Assembly (NCBI GenBank): GCA_934481505.1
Contig: CAKSPP010000009.1
Coordinates: forward strand, 1 to 16,125
Length of the DNA: 16,125 bases
Source of the DNA: an uncultured Eubacteriales bacterium
GTDB lineage: Bacteria > Bacillota > Clostridia > Oscillospirales > UBA644
Direction of reading: 5' to 3'
The position numbers and the translations under genes were made by a program. Positions 1-6,297 of this stretch are shown here, in pieces. Within the stretch, counting starts at the first letter, position 1. The number at the start of each line of letters is the position of its first letter. The notes beneath the pieces are model-generated. The model was not told where the DNA came from, ran no database searches, and worked only from the letters and a program-made list of their open reading frames with translations.

Positions 1-336
1 GCGGAGAACCATTTCATTGACGTTTACCGGCTTTACCATATAATCGTCCGTTCCCGAATCAAACCCCTGCCGCATATCGTCGAAAGCGTCCTTTGCGGTT
101 ATCATGAGAACGGGGGTTTTATCGTTACATTCCCTCAGAAGCCTGACAAACTCGTAGCCGTCGACTTCGGGCATCATTATATCGGAAATTATAAGGTCGA
201 AAAAGTCGTTTTCCATACAGTCGAGGGCTTCCCTGCCGTTCGAAATGCCCTTTACGTTATATCCGTTTTTTGTAAGCACACGCGAAAAAAGCTGACGGAG
301 TTCGGCGTCGTCTTCCGCGATAAGAATTTTGAACAT
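1..336 (-). CDS. Response regulator, receiver domain (partial, N-terminal 112 residues)
   Basis: The gene reads leftward off the window edge, so only its first 112 codons are seen. Translation gives a typical CheY-like receiver domain: acidic pocket E8-D9-D10, phosphoacceptor D52 in the segment LIISDIMMPEVDGYEF, the conserved threonine T80 in LMITA, and lysine K102 in the YMVKPV motif. All residues needed for phosphotransfer are present. The ATG at 336-334 follows GGAGG by five bases, which fixes the start. The output domain lies outside the window, so whether it binds DNA (OmpR type is common with this receiver) cannot be told. It has its own promoter just upstream, inside the end of the neighbouring M14-like gene. 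No partner histidine kinase is visible here. Confidence 0.93.
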   Translation of the reverse strand, partial: MFKILIAEDDAELRQLFSRVLTKNGYNVKGISNGREALDCMENDFFDLIISDIMMPEVDGYEFVRLLRECNDKTPVLMITAKDAFDDMRQGFDSGTDDYMVKPVNVNEMVLR

Positions 337-364
337 ATCTGCCTCCGATATTTTTATCGACATT

Positions 365-393
365 ATTTTAGCATATTTTCTCGCTTTTAGCAA
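365..393 (-). promoter_or_regulatory. Predicted sigma-A promoter for the response regulator
   Basis: Reading the minus strand, TTGCTA (393-388) is followed after 17 bases by TAAAAT (370-365), and TGC directly before it gives an extended -10. The -35 box overlaps the last codons of the M14-like gene. It lies about 30 bases upstream of the response regulator start. Motif match only. Confidence 0.55.
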
Positions 394-1169
394 GAGGCAG
401 CGGTAAGCATCACAGTCGAGAAAAACAGTTCATCGGCTCTTCCGTCAAAAGAAAGGTTCAGGCTTATCGTAGGCGTTTCGCTTTCTTTGAGCCAAAGAAG
501 AAAACTGCCGTCTTTGTATTTCGGCGAAATTATCGGAATATTGCAGTAGCCGCAGACTATTTTTTCGAATTTATCGGGAAAATTTGTCGAAGAAAAACAG
601 TTTTTTTCGTCCTTTCCGACAACAAGAACGGCGTCGAAATTTTCCTTTCTGCAAAAATAGGAAATTGCCGCGGTTTCCTTTTCGCTTTCGGGGTAGTCGC
701 CGCAATATCCCGAAAACGACGGTCCGTTTTTCTCAAAAACACGGTGTCCCGAAGCAAAATTTCTGTCGATATCCACTCCCCTCGCGTTTGCGGTAAAGCC
801 TGAAAAATCGCCGTCCGAAACAAACCTTTTTATCCTTTCGGAGAAGGGATTTTGAAAATTTTCTCCGTGAAGCCGCAGGCAGCTGCCGTCCGGATTCGGA
901 AAAGGCAGGAAATAGACCGAAACAGCGGAAAATATTTTCGGGAGATTAAAAACGGAATTCACATCACGAAAATCCGCAAAAGCAAGTCCGCTGATTATTT
1001 CCGCGATTTCTCCGTCGTTTGCCAAAAGCTCGCCGCAGACCAGCAGTTTTTTATCGCCCGTCCCCGACAAAAGGACATAAAGACCGTTTCCGAGCCAGCT
1101 TTTGCCTATTGAAAAAACATTTTTCGCGTTTTCGGTTTTTTTAACGAATTCCGAGAAAGAAAAAGACAT
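387..1169 (-). CDS. M14 carboxypeptidase-fold protein, probably catalytically inactive
   Basis: The 260-residue protein keeps landmarks of the M14 zinc carboxypeptidase / gamma-D-glutamyl-diamino-acid peptidase family: PFPNPDG (about 89-95), ANARGVDIDRNF (about 127-138), and the PESEKE segment near 160. Aligned by eye to family members, the zinc ligand motif HxxE reads LLAND (His to Leu49, Glu to Asp52). The second zinc His, usually after a hydrophobic VL run, is Gly185. The catalytic Glu near the C-terminus is Ser236 in PTISL. It therefore looks like a pseudo-peptidase. There is no signal peptide, unlike secreted cell-wall peptidases. The start is taken at ATG 1169, eight bases after GGGGG; an in-frame GTG at 1178 lies too close to that ribosome binding site. 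The fold call is fairly sure, the loss of activity is inference. Confidence 0.75.
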   Translation of the reverse strand: MSFSFSEFVKKTENAKNVFSIGKSWLGNGLYVLLSGTGDKKLLVCGELLANDGEIAEIISGLAFADFRDVNSVFNLPKIFSAVSVYFLPFPNPDGSCLRLHGENFQNPFSERIKRFVSDGDFSGFTANARGVDIDRNFASGHRVFEKNGPSFSGYCGDYPESEKETAAISYFCRKENFDAVLVVGKDEKNCFSSTNFPDKFEKIVCGYCNIPIISPKYKDGSFLLWLKESETPTISLNLSFDGRADELFFSTVMLTAASC

Positions 1170-1192
1170 TTTTTTCACCCCCGTTCATCCTA

Positions 1193-1221
1193 TTTACATT
1201 TATAATAATTTATGATAAAAT
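1193..1221 (+). promoter_or_regulatory. Predicted sigma-A promoter for the Nudix-LexA-like pair
   Basis: TTTACA (1193-1198), a 17-base AT-rich spacer, then TAAAAT (1216-1221). It lies 22 bases upstream of the Nudix start in the divergent intergenic region (1170-1243). I see no equally clear promoter for the leftward M14-like gene in the same gap. Confidence 0.7.
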
Positions 1222-1243
1222 AAACGGGAAAGAGAGTGATACG

Positions 1244-1786
1244 ATGAGACCCGAAAAAATAAGTTCGGAAAGAATTTTCAGCGGAAAAATAATGAAGATA
1301 GAAAAAGACAGGGTTCGTCTCGAAAACGGAATGGAAGTCGAGCGTGAAGTCGTAAGACATTGCCCCGCGGTCTGTATTTTTGCCTATGACGGCGACGGAT
1401 ACGGATATCTTGTAAAGCAATACAGATATCCTTTCGACGAATATATAACCGAAGTTGTCGCAGGGCTTTGCGAAGAGGGCGAAACGGCGGAAGAGAGTGC
1501 AAGAAGAGAACTCAACGAAGAAATCGACGCACTTTGCGAAGACCTTGTTTTTCTCGGAGAATTTTATCCGACGCCCGGCTATTGCGACGAAAAAATCTCA
1601 ATGTTCGCAGCGAAAATAACGGGTTTTAAGAAAGGAACTCCCGACCCCGACGAATTTATCGAAAAGATCAAACTTCCGCTTCCCGAAATTTACGAAATGG
1701 CGGAAAACGGAGAAATCAAAGACGGAAAGACCGTTACGGCGATATTAAAGGCAAGACGGCTTTTCGAAAAAGGAATTTTATGCTGA
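1244..1786 (+). CDS. Nudix hydrolase, ADP-ribose pyrophosphatase type
   Basis: A 180-residue cytosolic protein. The Nudix box spans residues 74-96: G74, E80, R88-E89-L90 and E92-E93, so the metal-binding glutamates are intact, while the usual Gly of REUxEExGU is Asp95. The conserved PTPGYCDEK segment (110-117), about 15 residues after the box, is the family mark of ADP-ribose pyrophosphatases, which hydrolyse ADP-ribose to AMP and ribose 5-phosphate. The N-terminal half (VKQYRYPFDEY) also fits that subfamily. The length is normal. The start codon follows a weak AAAGAGAG ribosome binding site. The stop overlaps the start of the LexA-like gene by seven bases, suggesting translational coupling. 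The substrate is inferred from family resemblance only. Confidence 0.88.
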   Translation: MRPEKISSERIFSGKIMKIEKDRVRLENGMEVEREVVRHCPAVCIFAYDGDGYGYLVKQYRYPFDEYITEVVAGLCEEGETAEESARRELNEEIDALCEDLVFLGEFYPTPGYCDEKISMFAAKITGFKKGTPDPDEFIEKIKLPLPEIYEMAENGEIKDGKTVTAILKARRLFEKGILC

Positions 1787-2376
1787 ACAGAAACAAAAAA
1801 TATCAGAAGCTGATACGCTTTACCGAGGATTTTTCCGCAAAAAACGGAACAAGCCCGACGGTAAGGGAAATCGCGTCGCATCTCAAAGTTTCGCCGTCGA
1901 CAGCTTACAGATATGTAAAAAAACTTGAAGAAGACGGGGTTTTATCCTGCGGAAACGGCAAGAAAAGAAGTATCGGCACGGTTTCGGGAAAAGTCAGAGC
2001 AAAAGCCATTCCCGTGCCCGTTTATTCGGAGCTTTTTTCGGAAGACGACACTCTTTTCCCGAAAGAAAAAATTCTCTTTTACCTCTGGCTCCCCTCTTCG
2101 CAGATAAGGGGCGACGGCTTTTTCGCGACAGAGGCATCGTCCGACGGATTTTTGCCCGAAGGCTGTCTTCCCGGAGACTTTCTTATTTTTAAAAAAACAG
2201 GAAGAATAAAAAGCGGAGAGGCCGCGATTATCGACGACGGAAAAGTTGAAAAAGTCGTCCTTGCCGAATTTACGCCCGACGGTTTTTCGGTGTCGGTAAG
2301 AAACGGAGAAAAAGAAAAGCGAAACGAATTGAAAATCATAGGCAGGCTTATCGCCGTCCAAAGACTTACAATATAA
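1780..2376 (+). CDS. LexA-like transcriptional regulator, apparently without self-cleavage residues
   Basis: A 198-residue protein with the LexA architecture. Residues 7-55 form a winged helix-turn-helix very like LexA (SPTVREIASHLKVS, then the recognition helix around STAYRYVKKLEEDG). Residues 77-196 resemble the S24/LexA peptidase domain (IPVPVYSEL, LPGDFLIF, IIGRLIAVQR). Aligned by eye, the Ala-Gly cleavage dipeptide reads Ser87-Glu88, the nucleophile Ser of GDSM falls on Gly123 of SSDGF (with Ser120/121 close by), and the catalytic Lys falls near Val159 (Lys158 adjacent). So it probably does not autocleave as SOS LexA does. It overlaps the Nudix gene by seven bases, with AAGGA as ribosome binding site. 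The target regulon is unknown; a true LexA would be expected elsewhere. Confidence 0.82.
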   Translation: MLNRNKKYQKLIRFTEDFSAKNGTSPTVREIASHLKVSPSTAYRYVKKLEEDGVLSCGNGKKRSIGTVSGKVRAKAIPVPVYSELFSEDDTLFPKEKILFYLWLPSSQIRGDGFFATEASSDGFLPEGCLPGDFLIFKKTGRIKSGEAAIIDDGKVEKVVLAEFTPDGFSVSVRNGEKEKRNELKIIGRLIAVQRLTI

Positions 2377-2417
2377 ATCCGAAAGTACGCAAAAAGGGAA
2401 CGCACTTTCGGATTTTT
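2375..2417 (+). terminator. Rho-independent terminator of the Nudix-LexA-like operon
   Basis: A perfect 12-base inverted repeat, AAATCCGAAAGT (2375-2386) and ACTTTCGGATTT (2404-2415), with a 17-base loop, runs into a short T tract. It starts on the last two bases of the LexA-like stop codon and separates this unit from the hydrogenase operon. Confidence 0.82.
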
Positions 2418-2479
2418 CCGTTTTCGGGAAGATATTTACCCGAAATTTCAAACAAAAAACAACATTTTTTTTATTATAC

Positions 2480-2508
2480 TTCCAATATAGTAACAGTTGT
2501 GTTATAAT
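2480..2508 (+). promoter_or_regulatory. Predicted promoter of the hydrogenase operon
   Basis: A consensus -10 TATAAT (2503-2508) is preceded directly by TGT, an extended -10. At 17 bases upstream the -35 position reads TTCCAA, only half matching the consensus, so the extended -10 or an activator probably carries it. It is the only good promoter in the 2377-2629 gap. The predicted transcript would start near 2515 and have a leader of about 115 bases. Confidence 0.65.
2491..2504. promoter_or_regulatory. Inverted repeat over the hydrogenase promoter, possible operator
   Basis: TAACA (2491-2495), GTTG, TGTTA (2500-2504) form a short perfect inverted repeat that covers the extended -10 element. 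A repressor bound here would block polymerase. The arms are only five bases, so chance is possible. I cannot name the binding protein. Confidence 0.3.
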
Positions 2509-2518
2509 TTTCTAAGCA

Positions 2519-2568
2519 ATAGATATATATATTATCTATATATTTATCGATAAATATATTATCTATAT
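2519..2568. repeat. AT-rich leader palindromes and direct repeat upstream of hydC
   Basis: Three overlapping structures are seen. ATAGATA (2519-2525) and TATCTAT (2533-2539) are seven-base inverted arms. A perfect 22-base palindrome centred on TTATCGATAA lies at 2538-2559. The 15-mer ATATATTATCTATAT occurs twice as a direct repeat at 2527-2541 and 2554-2568. All sit just downstream of the predicted transcription start, so they could act as DNA operators or as an RNA hairpin in the leader. AT-rich sequence raises the chance of accidental symmetry, but a perfect 22-base palindrome is notable. Confidence 0.6.
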
Positions 2569-2572
2569 GTGA

Positions 2573-2601
2573 CGGGAAAGATTATGGAGATACTTTTCCC
2601 G
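2573..2601 (+). promoter_or_regulatory. 5' leader hairpin before hydC
   Basis: CGGGAAA (2573-2579) pairs with TTTCCCG (2595-2601) over a 15-base loop. There is no T tract after it, so it is not an intrinsic terminator. It lies about 10 bases before the AGAAAGG ribosome binding site and could affect mRNA stability or translation start. Confidence 0.45.
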
Positions 2602-2629
2602 CGACTTTTCAGAAAGGATGAAAATCAGA

Positions 2630-3124
2630 ATGGCAAAAGAAAAAATCTGCAAGATTCCCTTTGCGGGAACAGCCGAGCAGGAAGCTAAACTCCACGAGCT
2701 TACTTCAAGACTTAAAGATCAGCCGGGAGCTCTCATGCCGGTTATGCAGCAGGCACAGGAGATATACGGATATCTTCCGATAGAAGTTCAGAGAATGATA
2801 GCCGACGACCTCGGTATTGCTATCGAAGAAGTTTACGGTGTCGCAACATTCTACACACAGTTCGCACTGAACCCGAAAGGTCAGTACAAAATCGGCGTAT
2901 GCCTCGGAACCGCTTGCTACGTCAAAGGAGCACAGGAGGTTTACGACAAGGTTTGTTCCGAACTCGGACTCCAGAGCGGAGAGGTTACTTCCGACGGAAA
3001 ATTCTCGCTTGAAGCGACGAGATGTATCGGCTGCTGCGGACTTGCTCCCGTTATGACCGTCAACGACGACGTTTACGGAAAACTTACCGCAGACCAGATT
3101 CCCGATATTCTCAAGAAATACTGA
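2630..3124 (+). CDS. hydC: NADH-dependent [FeFe] hydrogenase subunit HydC (NuoE-like, [2Fe-2S])
   Basis: A 164-residue thioredoxin-like ferredoxin subunit of the NuoE/HydC family. An N-terminal helical bundle (about 15-75, with GYLP and VYGVATFYTQF) precedes the [2Fe-2S] domain, whose four cysteines are all present: C91 and C96 in CLGTAC, C132 and C136 in CIGCC. In trimeric hydrogenases this subunit passes electrons between the flavin subunit HydB and the other centres. ATG 2630 is chosen because AAGGA lies 11 bases upstream; ATG 2618 is in frame but directly abuts the ribosome binding site. It is the first gene of the operon, and its partners HydB and HydA lie more than 4 kb downstream, after seven accessory genes. 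Confidence 0.92.
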   Translation: MAKEKICKIPFAGTAEQEAKLHELTSRLKDQPGALMPVMQQAQEIYGYLPIEVQRMIADDLGIAIEEVYGVATFYTQFALNPKGQYKIGVCLGTACYVKGAQEVYDKVCSELGLQSGEVTSDGKFSLEATRCIGCCGLAPVMTVNDDVYGKLTADQIPDILKKY

Positions 3125-3151
3125 TTCCGAACAAAAACGGAGGATTTCAAA

Positions 3152-3508
3152 ATGAAAATCAGCACTATCGCCCGATTGCTTGACGCCAAAGTTCTCTGCG
3201 GAGAAGACCTAATCGAAAACGATGTCAAATCGGCATGCGGCTCGGATATGATGAGCGACGTTCTCGCTTTCGTAAAGGAGCAGGCGGTGCTTCTCACAGG
3301 GCTTGTCAACCCCCAAGTTGTAAGAACCGCCGAGATGATGGATATGAGATGTATAGTCTTTGTCCGCGGAAAAATGCCGGCCGACGACGTAATAGAGCTT
3401 GCAAAAGACGCGGGAATCGTCGTTCTTTCGACAACCGAAAGAATGTTCACAGCCTGCGGAGCACTCTATAAAAACGGACTTCGCGGCGGAGAGACGAAAC
3501 ATGACTGA
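3152..3508 (+). CDS. DRTGG-domain protein 1
   Basis: A 118-residue soluble protein of alternating strands and helices, resembling the small DRTGG-domain proteins found beside clostridial [FeFe] hydrogenases. Segments ACGSDMMSDVLAF (28-40), LLTGLVNPQVVRTAEMMDM (48-66) and IVFVRGK (68-74) match, position for position, segments of the second such protein at 5231-5560, so the two are paralogues. The DRTGG sequence itself is not present. The domain is also known next to CBS and HPr-kinase-like modules and is suspected of regulatory ligand binding; no activity is proven. GGAGG lies eight bases before ATG. The 3' end overlaps the next gene by eight bases, so the two are probably translated together. 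Confidence 0.68.
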   Translation: MKISTIARLLDAKVLCGEDLIENDVKSACGSDMMSDVLAFVKEQAVLLTGLVNPQVVRTAEMMDMRCIVFVRGKMPADDVIELAKDAGIVVLSTTERMFTACGALYKNGLRGGETKHD

Positions 3509-3923
3509 CGCGGTAAAATTTCATTTTGATGTCGACGGCGACAATTTTACATCGGCAGGAGAAGCCTCCGTCAAAGTCAAAAAACTTTTAAGACAGTTAA
3601 GCATTGACCCTGACATCATAAAAAGAGTATCCATTGCGATGTATGAGGGCGAAATCAACATGGTAATCCACGCGAACGGAGGTTCAGCCGATGTTCTCGT
3701 TTATCCCGAAAAAATAGTCATAATTCTCGAAGACACGGGTCCCGGTATTGAAAATATCGAGCTTGCGATGCAGGAGGGATATTCAACCGCAAAGGACAAT
3801 ATCCGTTCTCTCGGGTTCGGAGCCGGAATGGGTCTTCCGAATATGAAAAGATACACCGACAGTATAGACATTCAGTCGACCGTCGGCGTCGGAACGAAAA
3901 TCACCATGGAGGTAAAACTCTGA
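3501..3923 (+). CDS. RsbW-like GHKL ATPase (anti-sigma factor / serine kinase type)
   Basis: A 140-residue stand-alone ATPase domain of the histidine-kinase-like (GHKL) fold, nearest in layout to the anti-sigma factor kinases RsbW and SpoIIAB. The N box is YEGEINMVIHANGG (48-61, with E49, N53, H57), the G1 box EDTGPG (77-82), the G2 box GFGAGMGL (105-112), and a GT motif sits at 131-132. There is no dimerisation/phosphoacceptor domain, so it is not a classical histidine kinase. ATG 3501 is chosen because GGAG lies nine bases upstream and because it gives the short overlap with the preceding gene. No sigma factor or STAS-domain antagonist is encoded nearby, so its protein target is unknown. 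Its place right before the sensory hydrogenase suggests it relays that signal. Confidence 0.85.
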   Translation: MTDAVKFHFDVDGDNFTSAGEASVKVKKLLRQLSIDPDIIKRVSIAMYEGEINMVIHANGGSADVLVYPEKIVIILEDTGPGIENIELAMQEGYSTAKDNIRSLGFGAGMGLPNMKRYTDSIDIQSTVGVGTKITMEVKL

Positions 3924-3944
3924 ATCGCAATACGGAGGTAGCCA

Positions 3945-5234
3945 ATGGAAAAAGACAAAAAATTCCATTCGGTCCTTCTTGCGGAGGACAAATGCAAAGG
4001 CTGTACGCATTGTTTGAGAAGATGCCCCACGGAAGCGATAAGAATAAGGGACGGCAAGGCGGTTATTACCGCGGAACGCTGTATCGACTGCGGCGAATGT
4101 ATAAGGCTTTGCCCGTATAACGCGAAAAAAGCACAGTTCGACGCTTTCGACACGATTAACGGCTACAAATTCAAAGTAGCTCTCCCCGCTCCCGCACTTT
4201 TCGGACAGTTTGACAATCTTGAAGATATAGACATTGTATTGACGGCTTTACTTCGCTGCGGATTTGACGGCATTTACGAAGTTTCCTGTGCCGCAGAACT
4301 CGTATCGGAATACACCCGTCACTACATAAAAAGACACGGGATTACAAAACCCGTTATTTCCTCGGCTTGTCCCGTTATCGTAAGACTTATAAAAAACAGG
4401 TTTCCGAGCCTTTATAAGAATGTTTTGCCCGTACTTCCTCCCGTTGAAATCGCGGCGAGAGCGGCACGAAAAAAAGTTCTTGAAACGCATAAGGAACTGA
4501 AACCCGAAGACATCGGAATATTCTTTATTTCTCCGTGTCCGGCAAAAGTAAGTTACGCAAGACGGCCGCTCGGCGTTTCGAAAAGCGATATCGACGCCGT
4601 GCTTTCGATGAGCGACGTTTATTTCAGATTGATATCGGAAATGAACAAAATAGAAGTTCCCGAAATGCTTTCGGAAACAGGGCTTATCGGAATAAGTTGG
4701 GCAGGTACCGGAGGCGAAGCCACCGCCCTTTTTAACGACAGATATCTTGCGGCGGACGGCATTGAAAACGCGATAAAGGTACTTGACGAAATAGAAAACG
4801 ACAACATTTCCTCGCTCGAATTCATCGAACTCAACGCCTGCAACGGCGGCTGCGTCGGAGGAACGCTGACTGTTGAAAATCCTTACATTGCAAAGGCAAG
4901 ATTACAGTCTTTGAAGCGTTATCTTCCCGTTTCGAGAAACCACGTTATCGAAAAGAGCGGCGTTGTTTCGGACGAAGAGTTTGAAAAAGCGGGAAAAGAA
5001 TATCTATGGACAAAGCCTCTTGAATATACTCCGGTAAACAGCTTATCGGACGACAAGACGGAGGCAATGCAGAAAATGCTCGAAATTCAGCAGATATGCG
5101 AAGAGCTGCCGAAGCTCGACTGCGGTTCCTGCGGTTCGCCGACCTGCCGAGCCTTTGCGGAAGATATAGTCAAAGGCAACGCGGAAATAAAGGACTGCAT
5201 AATACTGCTGAAAAGAAACGAAGGTCTTTTATGA
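3945..5234 (+). CDS. hydS: HydS-like putative sensory [FeFe] hydrogenase
   Basis: A 429-residue iron-sulphur protein. Two [4Fe-4S] ferredoxin motifs come first (C17, C20, C23, C27; C46, C49, C52, C56). The H-cluster domain follows, with its four expected ligands: C142 in SSACP, C198 in SPCPAK, C299 and C303 in CNGGC. At the first motif the residue used for proton transfer in catalytic enzymes (first Cys of TSCCP) is Ala141, and the MPCxxKxxE motif keeps Cys and Lys but loses the Glu. A C-terminal domain with C393, C396, C401 and C418 (CGSCGSPTC) should bind another [4Fe-4S] cluster; there is no PAS domain. This pattern fits putative sensory hydrogenases of group D rather than a turnover enzyme. 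GGAGG precedes ATG. The stop overlaps the next start (ATGA). Confidence 0.87.
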   Translation: MEKDKKFHSVLLAEDKCKGCTHCLRRCPTEAIRIRDGKAVITAERCIDCGECIRLCPYNAKKAQFDAFDTINGYKFKVALPAPALFGQFDNLEDIDIVLTALLRCGFDGIYEVSCAAELVSEYTRHYIKRHGITKPVISSACPVIVRLIKNRFPSLYKNVLPVLPPVEIAARAARKKVLETHKELKPEDIGIFFISPCPAKVSYARRPLGVSKSDIDAVLSMSDVYFRLISEMNKIEVPEMLSETGLIGISWAGTGGEATALFNDRYLAADGIENAIKVLDEIENDNISSLEFIELNACNGGCVGGTLTVENPYIAKARLQSLKRYLPVSRNHVIEKSGVVSDEEFEKAGKEYLWTKPLEYTPVNSLSDDKTEAMQKMLEIQQICEELPKLDCGSCGSPTCRAFAEDIVKGNAEIKDCIILLKRNEGLL

Positions 5235-5560
5235 ACGTTCGAGAATTAAAGGATAAGGCAGGACTTGAAGTCCTCACTCTTCCCGACGGCGAAAAAGAAG
5301 TTACCGGCGGATATGCAGGCGATCTTTTAAGCTGGGTCATGGGAAGAGCCGACGAAGGCGACGCGTGGGTTACGATTATGTCAAATATAAACGTGGTCGC
5401 GGTTGCCTCGTTAAGAGACGTTGCCTGCGTTATCCTTGCCGAAAATTCCGATATCGACAAAGAAACCCTTGAAAAAGCGGAAGACGAGGGCGTAAATATT
5501 CTCCGAAGCAAAAAAAGCACTTTTGCTCTCTGCTCGGAGATTGCAAGTCTCATAAAATGA
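5231..5560 (+). CDS. DRTGG-domain protein 2
   Basis: A 109-residue soluble protein. Residues 24-38 (VTGGYAGDLLSWVMG), then WVTIMSNINVVAVASLRDV (46-64) and ACVILAEN (65-72) give the DRTGG-type alpha/beta pattern, clearly paralogous to the protein at 3152-3508. This copy has GGYAGDLL where the other has CGSDMMSD. It overlaps the HydS-like gene by four bases (ATGA) and the PHP gene by four bases, so translation is tightly coupled to both. A regulatory or ligand-binding role beside the sensory hydrogenase is inferred from context; no catalytic motif is recognised. Confidence 0.72.
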   Translation: MNVRELKDKAGLEVLTLPDGEKEVTGGYAGDLLSWVMGRADEGDAWVTIMSNINVVAVASLRDVACVILAENSDIDKETLEKAEDEGVNILRSKKSTFALCSEIASLIK

Positions 5561-6297
5561 GCCGCTATTTTTACGATCTTCACATTCATTCCTGCCTTTC
5601 CCCCTGTGCGGACGACGATATGACGCCGGAAAACATCGCGGGAATGGGGTCAATTGCCGGACTCGGAATAATGGCACTCACCGACCACAATTCCTGTAAA
5701 AATCTGCGACCGTTTTTCACGGCTTGCAGGCGTTACGGAATAGTCCCCGTCGGAGGAGTCGAACTTACAACCTCGGAAGACATTCACCTTATATGTCTCT
5801 TTCCCGAACTCGAAAACGCCGAGGAATTCGGCGAAATTATTCACGAAAGACTTTTACCCGTTAAAAACAAGCCCGAAATTTTCGGAAATCAGCTTATATA
5901 CGGAGAAAACGACGAAGTTATCGGAACGGAAGAAACGCTTCTCATTTCCGCGACTTCTTTTTCAACGGACGAAGCTGTAAGCGAAGTCAGACGCCGCGGC
6001 GGACTTATTTATCCGGCACACGTCGACAGAGAGTCAAACGGGATTATCTCGATTCTCGGAGATATTCCGCCAGAACCGGGGTTTACCTGCTGCGAATTCA
6101 ATTCTTCGGAGAATATCCCGTCTTATACGGAAAAATATTCTTCCCTTGACGGTCTTGAAATTCTTTCCAGCAGCGACGCCCACAACCTCTGGAAAATTTC
6201 GGAGGCGGTAAATTCCGTTGAAATCGACGACGAGCCGTATTCTTCGGCAAGGGTAAGACAAAAGCTTATAGAAAAACTCGGCAGGAGAAAAGCATGA
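5557..6297 (+). CDS. PHP-domain metal-dependent phosphoesterase
   Basis: A 246-residue protein of the PHP superfamily, in the TrpH/YciV branch of small phosphoesterases. Metal-ligand motifs are all visible: DLHIHS (D7, H9, H11), LTDHN (D43, H44), GVELTT (E69), DIH (H77), PAH (H155) and SSDAH (D207, H209). Family members act on nucleotides (3',5'-bisphosphate nucleotides, short RNA ends) or on histidinol phosphate; which substrate applies here cannot be told. About 35 residues between 100 and 135 may be a subfamily insert. It overlaps both neighbours by four bases. Its position between DRTGG and GHKL ATPase genes suggests it removes a phosphate-containing signal or modification in the same pathway. 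Confidence 0.85.
   Translation: MSRYFYDLHIHSCLSPCADDDMTPENIAGMGSIAGLGIMALTDHNSCKNLRPFFTACRRYGIVPVGGVELTTSEDIHLICLFPELENAEEFGEIIHERLLPVKNKPEIFGNQLIYGENDEVIGTEETLLISATSFSTDEAVSEVRRRGGLIYPAHVDRESNGIISILGDIPPEPGFTCCEFNSSENIPSYTEKYSSLDGLEILSSSDAHNLWKISEAVNSVEIDDEPYSSARVRQKLIEKLGRRKA

Noticed and set aside
2491..2504. Rex (NADH-sensing repressor) operator at the hydrogenase promoter
   Set aside because: Clostridial Rex sites have TTGTTA before TAACAA. Here the order is reversed (TAACA then TGTTA), so it is not a Rex consensus site; I keep it only as an unnamed inverted repeat.
2519..2568. CRISPR array or origin-type iterons in the AT-rich leader
   Set aside because: Only two copies of a 15-base repeat, low complexity, no cas or replication genes; promoter-leader structure is the simpler view.
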